Under the pieces are notes generated by a model. The model searched no databases. It saw only the letters and a list, made by a program, of their open reading frames with translations, and was not told the origin of the DNA. From Symbiodinium sp. CCMP2592 (lineage: Eukaryota > Sar > Dinophyceae > Suessiales > Symbiodiniaceae): a stretch of DNA of 64,000 bases. Each line of letters starts with the position of its first letter. Positions within the stretch are counted from its first letter, which is position 1. This document shows positions 56,338 to 64,000 of the stretch, piece by piece. Both the position numbers and the translations under genes were made by a program. The stretch covers positions 187,501-251,500 of the forward strand of contig CAJNDT010006157.1 of assembly GCA_905221615.1 (NCBI GenBank), written 5' to 3'.

Positions 56338-59300
56338 GAATCAGAGCTGTCTGCTGACGTTGTGGTCGTTGGAGGCGGGGGCGGGGTATCGATCTCCGGC
56401 ACTAGGACGTGCTTTCGTCTTGCCAGTGTGTGGTGATGATGACGCTGGGACCCACGGAGAGAGTCCTCCAAACGGAAAGCTACGTAAGCCCATCAAGCTC
56501 ATCGGTGAGTCAGTGTTGGGAGGTAGTTCCGCCGTGCCTTTTCATGCGAACTGTTTTGGCAGGGACTAGGGTCTTCCCTGGGGAAGGACTCTATTGTCGT
56601 ATGGAGGATGCTAGCGCAAGTTGTATCAGTGCACCAGACATTGCAGATCAACACAGCCGCTGATGTGGGCGATTGCTACAAACTTGCATGCACATGCTGT
56701 CGCATGCTGTCGCATGCTGTCGCTGAAAAGTCCTGTCCTGCAGGCGGCGTTGCCGGCCTGACCTGCTCGGAGCGACTTCTGCGTGCGCGACCGGAGCTGC
56801 AGGCCTCGCGGCGGCGAGCGGTTTGAGCGCCCATGATTGCTTGGCGAAGGTTCTGCTCCTCGAGTGGCAGGACCGGCTTGGGGGCAGACTTTGCAGCCAC
56901 AAGGCCTGGCCTACGACTTCGTGCTCCAGAATTGTGTCACATTCTTGCTTTCGAAGCGTGTCAAGGCTTCGCCAGGGTCGAACGTGTAGCTGGGAGTTGT
57001 GTGAGTGACGCGAATGACACTCCATGCCTACGATGTGCTGTGTATTGCTGCGTGTTGTGCTAGCTCAGCAGGATGAGATTTGGGGAACTGCTGATTCGGT
57101 TCTGCTTCAGGCATGCGCGTCATATCCACTCCCTGCTGTCGAGGTCGGCGATGTGACAGCGGACGCCGGCGCGGCATGGGTTCATGGAAGCCCGTTCTGC
57201 AAGAAGCACCGACTTGCCATTATGATCCATCAGCGGTGCGTGCGTACCTGAGTGAAGGCACTGACGGCAACCCTTTGCTGCTGGACGGCCTACTTCACGA
57301 GGAGGCAGGGTGCGTGCGCTGCCGCGCTGCCGGTGCCATGCTGGCTGCTGTTGGACTTGAGGACATCTTGCCGAGCAGTGGCCACAACATCTGGCTGCAC
57401 GGTGCCGCTGACGGCGACAGCTGCAGCTTCGTCCGCTCTGCGGTGCGCCCTTTGCCAAGCCAGCACTGCATCTGTGCGCATCCGGGCTCTAGCAGGATGA
57501 TGACCTTTGGGAGCGCCGGCTTGCTCAGCTTGGGAGCGCAGCCGCCGCAGCCGGATGCGCCGTTCCAGGAAAGTCCCTCCAGGAGCTGCAGACTAAGGGC
57601 AGGCAGGCGCCAGGCCGGTACTAGGCTGCTAGGCCACGGCTGACCCCATCTCGACGCAGTGTGCTGTCAGGAAGGACTTCGAGACACCGAAGCCACACTG
57701 GGGCCACTGAGCGAAGCCGAAGCCAGGCGTCTGCGGCTTCTGCAGCTTTGGTTCGGGACGTCTGCTGATCCTTGTCGTGAGCTTTGCAACCTTTGCGCAC
57801 CAGATCGCGAGCGGTTCTCTAAAGTCTTCACAAGCATCAACAAGCAAATTGATGTAGCGGCCAGTGCGACTTGTTCAGAACACCTTCCGAGATGCCACCA
57901 GGGGCTTTTCCGATCAGACCTCATGTTTCCCGAAGCATGTAAATGGGATTTCGTGTGAGATGCGTGTTCTCACTGTGTACACGTAACTAGTCTGTATCGG
58001 TGTTCCGGTGCATAGGAAGTTGTCAACTCGAAAAGTCTCTAGGATCGCAGTTTTGAAAGGCTTTGCTTACAAGAGTACATTCCAACCGAGGAGGAGATTG
58101 GCATGCTGGAGTGGGACTCGGAGCATGGATCCATGGGAGACTATCCCGGACCCCATGCTGTCTTGAAAGGCAGCCCGCCAGCGCATTCATGGACAAGACA
58201 TCGAACCATCGGTGGCATGTCCAGGCGGTGCAGAGTCCCTCGCAAAACGTTTGGCTGCGCATGCACAGCGGCGTGGCGTCCAAGCTCCTTGGCCACTGAG
58301 ATGGGTCGGAATGGCTGCTGCCTGCACCTGATGTGGTTTGGGCGTGGCATTGAGGTGCGCTTCGGAGAAGAGGTGATCCGTATGCGAGAGGCATCGACGG
58401 TTGATACAGTCCGCTTCTGCTGCTTGATGCATCCAAATGCCTGACAGGATCCAGCAGGCGTTGTTGTACACTGCCGAAGTGGCCTTCGCTGCCGTGCCAC
58501 ATGGGCAGTGCTGACAGCGTCTTTGGGCTCCTTTGCACAACAGTTCGCGTCGTTGCCTAGACAGCCGCACGATGCAAGATCTGTCCACGTATCAAGCTAG
58601 ATCAATTATTCTAGCATCCGGAGTATTCTGATAGGTGTGCTGAAAAAGCTGGGGCCAGACTTCATCGATCCAGCTATGCCAGCGACCGTCCAACGTGCTC
58701 TGTCACGCCTACAGATGTGTCCCCGTGCTGCAATCAGCTGTTGAAGCGGCGACGAGACTTCCCAGCGTACGAAGCATGGTGAATGCTGAGGTCATTACAA
58801 CAAGATCCTTCTCGAGGTTACGGAGAAGGCCCGCCACGGAGAGCGTGTTACGTCATGTTATGTCAGGGTTGACACCCATCTCCCGGAAATGCCACACGAA
58901 GGAGTGCATGTCCCCACAGAGGACGGCACCTTCCGCAAGTAGCAGTAGGATGTTAGTTTGCTGACTACGGAGGCTGCAGCACGATTTCCCGTATGGGCAG
59001 ACATAGATACTTGGCCGCTGCTGAGTAGCTTGGTATGTGGGATGTCGTGCCGCAGAAGCGCAACGCATCAGCACGATGCTGGGCAAACGGCCGGTTGGAT
59101 GAAACCCGTGCTGAGGATTCGCGCTACTTCTGGCAGCTTTTCAACTACTGGCCCCTGAATGGCAAAGCGCTAATGCTCGAGCCTGACGACTATTGTTTGT
59201 TGAAGCAAATGCATTTGTCTTCCTGACGGAGAGCTTCGCCAAGGTCGATGGCTTCGGTCATCCCAGAAGTACAGGCGATGTCTGACGAGGAAGCGCGAGA

Positions 59301-59915
59301 GGTGCTCCTCAGGGATTAGTTTCGGCTGCTGCATCAGAGAGTTCATGATGAGTAGCAATGCGGAGCCACAGCGGAAATGACGGGCGTGACGATATGACAG
59401 CTCATTTCGAGCACGGCCATGACGATACGTACGATATCACACACGATAATACCAGCTAACATTGAACTACGATCGTAGCAGTAAGCTAAGTGGCAGGTCT
59501 ACAGCACCAGGTAAAAGTCAGCTTGATGTAATCATGCTTCTCCTCACAAACTCCCACTTCATGCAGGCAGCGGTACGAGTTTGTCGTACTGACTGAAAGT
59601 GGTGCTGGCAGCGGCATTATTCCTTGTAAAGTTGGAGAGCAGATTGCAGGAGTAGTAGTCGTAGTCTTAATGACTGTGGTGTGTCATAGCGGCAGTGGTA
59701 GTACTCGTCGTCGTCTCAGTCGTAGTAGTATTAGTCGATATTAGTCGAAATAGTGTCAGTGGCGGTGGTGGTAGTAGTAGTAGCGGTAGCAGTAGCGATA
59801 GCAGTAGCAGTAGCAGTAGAGTAGGAGTAGTAGCAGTGGCAGTGGCAGTAGCGGTAGCGGTCGTGGTAGCGGTAGCAGTAGTAGTAGCAGTAGTAGTAGT
59901 AGCAGTAGTATTAGC

Positions 59916-59973
<58 letters not shown>

Positions 59974-60940
59974 CTGTTGATGGAGGAAATCTTGCACCAG
60001 TTTAAGTGGCCAAGCCAAGCAGACACCCCACGCCCCCTTTTTAACATTGACCGGTGATCCTCGGAAGTGCCGTGAGTTCCAATGACAAAAATCTTGCACC
60101 ACCTCCGTATCCATCATCTTCAATGTTAAAAAGGGGGTGCGGGGTTATGCTCAAGTGTCGTGTCACCTGTTATTAGGCAGATGGTGCAAGATTTCCTCCA
60201 TCAACCGACAGGATCCTTCTTGCTGAGATGACCAAAGTAGCCTGTGTCTTCACTCGACTGTACCACGCTTCCTGTGACGGGTACCATCCACATGCAGACT
60301 AAGCCCGATACATGTCCAAGAATGCGATACGGCAAGCTTGTTGGCACGGCTGGTTGCTATAGGTACGGCCCAAGACCACACAAGCCGACTGTGGTTGCAG
60401 GCTTCCAGGATGCGACTTTTTTTTGCACCCTGACCCGGGTGCTCCACTTCGATCCAAGTCTGCTCCATGCAGCTCCGCGGCACTCCAGTGGGACTCCCAC
60501 TGGCGAGCTCCTCGTGTATTCTGGCTTAGTGATTAGTGTAAATTCCTGGCATTTCCCACAGTTAACGCTCAGTTAACACTCAGTTAACGCTCAGTTAACA
60601 CTACAGTTAACACTACAGTTAACACTGCCGAAATGCTGCGAAAACCAGCATACTACTACTGCTGCTACTACTGCTACTACTGCTTCTACTGCTACTACTG
60701 CTACTACTGCTACTACTGCTACTACTGCTACTACTGCTACTCCTACTACTACTACTACTAATACTAGAAGTAGTAGTAGTAGTAGTAGTAGGAGTAGTAA
60801 GAGTAGCAGTATTAGCAGTAGTAGCAGTAGTAGCAGTGGTAGCAGTAGTAGCAGTAGTAGTAGTAGCAGTGGTAGTAGTAGTAGTAGTAGTAGTAGTAGA
60901 GTAGTAGCAGTAGAGTAGTAGTAGTAGTAGTAGTAGCAGC

Positions 60941-60981
<41 letters not shown>

Positions 60982-61921
60982 CAGTAGCACTACTACTACG
61001 ACGACGAGTAGTAGCAATGGTGGTGGTACTAGCAGTACCATGTAATACGGTTGTTGTTGTTGTTGTTGCTGCTTTGGTGGTGGTGGTGGTGGTGGTGGTA
61101 GTGGTGTCGCAGCAACAGTAGCGGCGCGAGGTCACGGCAAAGCCAGCATTATCAGCAGCAAAAACTAGCAGCTAACAACAACAATGGGACTTCTAATTTT
61201 GCATGTCACTTCGACTGGAATCGCAATACCGATGCCTGAGAACAATGAAACGGACAGGAACAGCGGTGTTTCATGTATTTCCAATGCGTAGCACCACTCG
61301 CACCAGCTGCTTGCGCAGCAGGTCGCTGAGCAGCTGCTTGGACTACTTCCTGGCGAAGTCTTGGCTGTGCACATGACGCGATGGGGCCAGGTGGAGTGGG
61401 CACTGGGATCCTACTCGAAGCTTGCTGCCGTTTATTTACTTGCGTCGGCAGGTAGCGTCTAGGTCTTGCCTTGCTTTTTCTCGAGCCATGTCATGGAATG
61501 GACATTTGTGACCGGGGCTTGTTGTTACTTGCTGTGCGATCCTACGACTCTCTCTTGTTGAGGGAGCTTGAGTTTCTGGCTGCCGGCCTGGGACGCCCTT
61601 TTTGGCTGTCGTTCGACCTCTGCTAGCACGGCCTTGAAACTTGCAGCTTCCGTAGCCCATGCTTCAGCAGTCAGCGCGTGCTACCCAACCAGAACAAGCT
61701 AGAATACGTCGAAGTGCCAACTGAGGATGAGCACGAAAGATGCGGCAGCTTTGCTGCAGCCAGTGCATCCTTGCGCTTACCCTTGAATCGTGTATGCTTC
61801 CGAGGAGTGGGATGATGTGCGGTCATTGGTTTCTGGCATGGAAGGCAGAAGGATCCGGCTTGCAGGCGAACATACCCACGAAGAGCATCAGGACGGGCCC
61901 TCAGAGATTACTGCTTCATGA
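56338..61921 (+). CDS. Flavin-containing amine oxidase (polyamine/monoamine oxidase family)
   Basis: FAD enzyme that oxidises amines, releasing H2O2. Exons: 56338-56371 and 56744-56793 (joined ADVVVVGGGVAGLTCSERLL, the GxGxxG dinucleotide fold), 56850-56903 (VLLLEWQDRLGGRL, the GG motif), 57111-57186 (DVTADAGAAWVHG), 57258-about 57300 (GTDGNPLLLDGLL), about 57668-57776 (SEAEARRLRLLQLWFGTSAD), 58074-58169 (LEWDSEHGSMGDYPGPHAVL), about 58330-58375 (RGIEVRFGEEV), about 59095-59186 (RYFWQLFNYWPLNGKALML), about 59246-59312 (SVIPEVQAMSDEEAREVLL), about 61716-61775 (DEHERCGSFAAAS) and 61805-about 61891 (RRIRLAGEHTHEEHQ). This is the order in polyamine oxidases: EARDRxGGR, DxGAxWIHG, GNPL, WDxD..F.GxH, then AGEHT. 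Donors are GA, GA, GC, GA, GT, GC with matching phases. The final GAxxSGxRAA helix and the VPLGVLK strand were not located. Large repeats and a fold-back element lie between 59.6 and 61.1 kb, inside one intron. Confidence 0.85.
59645..59975. repeat. GTA/GCA triplet microsatellite
   Basis: Degenerate GTAGTC, GTAGCG and GTAGCA units, then about 60 bases of pure AGT. It lies in the amine oxidase intron and abuts the fold-back element. Confidence 0.95.
59976..60205. mobile_element. Fold-back / MITE-like element with 24-bp perfect terminal inverted repeats
   Basis: The left end gttgatggaggaaatcttgc(acca) at 59976-59999 is the exact reverse complement of 60182-60205. A second inverted pair lies inside: 60027-60050 (ccacgccccctttttaac...) against 60120-60144 (...gttaaaaagggggtgcgg), nearly perfect. 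Part of the end sequence (aatcttgcacca) recurs internally at about 60090. The 230-base unit has no open frame of note, so it would depend on a transposase supplied elsewhere. I see no clear target-site duplication; the left flank is AGT microsatellite. Confidence 0.8.
60555..60627. repeat. Short tandem repeat of CAGTTAAC units
   Basis: Six CAGTTAAC units spaced by GCT, ACT or ACTA, a period of 11-13 bases. CAGTTAAC contains the palindrome GTTAAC. Confidence 0.9.
60650..61110. repeat. TAC/TGC then AGT/AGC microsatellites, then GTT/GGT
   Basis: A TACTGC strand switches at about 60765 to its near complement GTAGTA, so the RNA could fold back on itself. GTT and GGT repeats follow at 61045-61105. 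The long Ser, Thr and Leu frames are artefacts. Confidence 0.95.
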
Positions 61922-62326
61922 CCGCTCGTGGTTCGAGATCCATGGTGCACTTCCCAATCTGCTGACACCCGGGATCGGTCGTGAGAAGCATTGTGACACC
62001 GGCGAAAGCCGTAAGAGGAGTGCTCGTAGCCGGATGATATCTGTGTCGCTGGACTCAGGGCGGCTTTCATGCCGCATATCTGTCTGGCATACGAGCCGCA
62101 GAGGAGGCCTTGCAAGGCTGGGTCAGTGCTGTCCTGTACGGAGACTGATGTGAAGAGCAAAGCCACTCTCTTCCAGTTACCTGTTCTCCAGGCCTTTCTG
62201 GCCCCCCAAAATGTGATGCGCTGCATTTGGGCAAGGACCCCTGAGAAGTCGTGGTCTGCAGTGTGTGAACTGTAGCCGGCGTGTGGGCTGAGCTCGCTTC
62301 GATTTGGAAAAGATATGGATCGGCAA

Positions 62327-62357
<31 letters not shown>

Positions 62358-62635
62358 AAAGTGTGGCAAATTGCACAGCTGCGCAGGCTCGCGAGTGCCG
62401 TCTGATGTAGGTCAATCCGTGGTGTGGAGACAGCGGATTCACTCGCCAACACTTTCTCTCATGTGTGTGGCCCAAGAAGTGTAGAGGTCCCTCGGGAAGG
62501 CCGGGGGAGAGCCAGGGATTCTCAGGCTTGCGGCGAGCTCTGAGGCTGGCCCCTTGGAACAGCTGGGCATCGTCTTCATAAGATCTCAGTAGCAGTGGCA
62601 CTGTCGTGGCAGTCTTTTCAAACGTGTCAGCAAGA
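61922..62635. other. No gene recognised; CTG repeat
   Basis: Eight CTG units sit at about 62332-62356. Nothing else can be assigned. The last exon of the amine oxidase may be here. Confidence 0.4.
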
Positions 62636-62639
62636 GCAA

Positions 62640-63258
62640 GGCCATGAAGAATGACGATGTCAGCGAGGGCAGCCGGGAGCTGGTCGACCTCAGCGCAGAG
62701 GCACAGCAGAGAGCTGTTTTTTTGTTTTTTTCTTTTTCTGGGGCCGTTGCACATGATGATCTGCCTCTATCGCCTCGCTTGATGCGTCTGGTTCTCATGA
62801 CTGACACAGCAACAGCTCTGGAAGCCTGCGAGGCTGTCAGCTCATTGGGCATTCACCTGGCTCAGATCGGGCAGATTATCTCCAAGCGCAGCCCTTGAGC
62901 TTCCCCACGGTTCTCAGGATACTGGCAGTTTTGAACTTCAAGCGATCGTGGGACAGGTCCCAGCTGCCTCCTAACAGAGGGGAGAAGAGCTCAGCGCACA
63001 AGCTGAAGAACTCTCTAGAGATGTACCAGGCCGGACAACTTTTGGGATTGTGTGATGCAATGAAAGCTTCTGCTCTGCCAGGGCTACACTGATGAAGTGC
63101 AGCGGAGAAGAATGGAGTTAGAGACCGCCTGGCATGTCGAGCCACGAGTGTACGGAATCCGCTTCCTGCATGCGCCAGCTAGGCAGAAGATGGCAGATGA
63201 CTTCGCCCGACTGAAAGCCTGGCGTGCACAGTCCGGCACCGAAGGCCAGGCTTGGTAG
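62640..63258 (+). CDS. Exons of an unrecognised gene with a clear C-terminal exon
   Basis: Three + frames follow each other with natural composition. About 62641-62720 reads MKNDDVSEGSRELVDLSAEA and 62905-63090 includes FKRSWDRSQLPPNRGEK and KLKNSLEMYQAGQLLGLCDA. About 63112-63258 starts MELETAWHVEPRVYGIRFLH and ends at TAG after LKAWRAQSGTEGQAW. A middle frame at about 62760-62897 reads DLPLSPRLMRLVLMTDTATA and ends in a stop. I do not recognise the family. The tail looks like a soluble, helical protein. Confidence 0.35.
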
Positions 63259-64000
63259 ACAAGAACGCGGATTGTGCCCGAGTGGCCAGAACAGTAGTGG
63301 AGTATCTCGGAAATGTGGTTGCCGTTTTTCTGATTTTTTTGACTGTGTGTTCACACTTATAGCTTGTGACTGTGTAATGTATCTATGTTTGTATGCATGC
63401 ATGTATGCATGATTATGCGTGCCTACAGGTTGCATGCATGGACTAGAAGGACGGAGGGACGGACGAATGGATGGATGGATGGATGGATGATGGATGCAAG
63501 CAACGTCATATAGACATTTACGGTTGTTGTATTTGTTGTTGCTGCCGCTGTGAAATCTGTTAGTGCTAGTATGCACTGTTATTACATAAATGTTATTCTT
63601 TTAAATGCTCGTGGTAGTATGTTTGCTGTCATCGGTATCATCTGTCATCCGTTATTTCACGTTGACGACAATCGTGATGGTTGCACAGAAAGATTCGCAA
63701 GATGATAAATTTCTTCAGTAATCTTGCGATGTTGTTCTTATTTGGACGTGAGTGCAGATTTAGTGCATGTAATCATGCAAGACACGTTTGTACGCAAAAA
63801 CTTTCCTGCAACATCTTGGGCTAGCAGACCTCATCGGCAATATCTTGTCTGCAGGCTGCGAGCTGCAGAAAGTTCTGTCCATGTAAAGTCAACTTGTTTT
63901 TGGCACAGGCCAAGCCCTAGTTAATGATTTCCGGCTGACTTTGTACAGCCCCATGTCATGCATGGACTCATCAGACTCTTTCCGCCTGCTCAGGCAAGGG
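63259..64000. other. 3' flank with ATGC/TATG and GGAT microsatellites
   Basis: TATG/CATG units at about 63375-63415 and GGAT units at about 63462-63490. After that only short frames run to the window end. Confidence 0.6.

Noticed and set aside
56500-56570. GMC-oxidoreductase-like VLGGSSAV block
   Set aside because: It lies between amine oxidase exons 56371 and 56744 that join perfectly in phase without it, so it is intronic and the resemblance is probably chance.
1-64000. Relic dinoflagellate spliced-leader sequences marking retroposed genes
   Set aside because: I looked for the end of the leader (ttttggctcaag) near gene starts and saw no convincing copy. A computed search with mismatches would be needed.

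Overview
This is eukaryotic nuclear DNA, most probably from a dinoflagellate and compatible with a Symbiodiniaceae-type genome. When protein families are assembled by eye from short conserved blocks, the introns follow the dinoflagellate pattern: they end in AG, usually followed by G, but start with GC or GA more often than GT. Exons can be as short as 21 bases. Every gene I could name lies on the + strand, as in the one-directional gene arrays of dinoflagellates. Simple repeats are abundant and there are degenerate TTTAGGG-type blocks. I found no bacterial operon, phage, CRISPR array, rRNA or convincing tRNA.

Layout. 0-2.4 kb: an 87-bp tandem repeat, a microsatellite and nothing I can name. 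2.4-11.1 kb: a nucleotide-sulfate/sugar transporter gene of the SLC35B (PAPS transporter) type, with a complete USP53/54-like deubiquitinase gene inside one intron and a large triplet repeat in another. 11-20 kb: unassigned sequence and a tetranucleotide repeat. 20.1-24.4 kb: an unrecognised element with long overlapping reading frames, marked by many GGGGG runs and GA-repeat borders. Its 3' part occurs twice and carries a hairpin with a compensatory change. 26.5-33.5 kb: a gene with two protein arginine methyltransferase (PRMT7/9-like) modules, with a 1.4-kb AGC/AGT satellite in an intron. 37.3-38.3 kb: a cluster of ATTCTACA motifs. 38.4-39.1 kb: exons with a PCNA-binding-type motif and CxxC pairs. 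40-42.3 kb: an HNH-endonuclease-like gene beside a partial second HNH block. 43.3-44.4 kb: an OCH1-type glycosyltransferase. 45.1-46.2 kb: a 538-bp tandem duplication rich in telomere-like sequence. 48.4-51.6 kb: a PrpF (2-methylaconitate isomerase) family gene in at least 13 exons. 54.7 kb: the tail of one flavin amine oxidase, broken at a poly-C run. 56.3-61.9 kb: a second, fuller amine oxidase gene holding a fold-back element with 24-bp perfect inverted ends. 62.6-63.3 kb: exon-like sequence of an unnamed gene.

The genes do not form one pathway. They look like separately transcribed housekeeping genes (membrane transport, ubiquitin removal, arginine methylation, glycosylation, organic-acid isomerisation, amine oxidation). 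Exon limits come from reading conserved motifs and splice phase, not from an alignment. Those given without 'about' fit both a plausible donor/acceptor and the reading phase.
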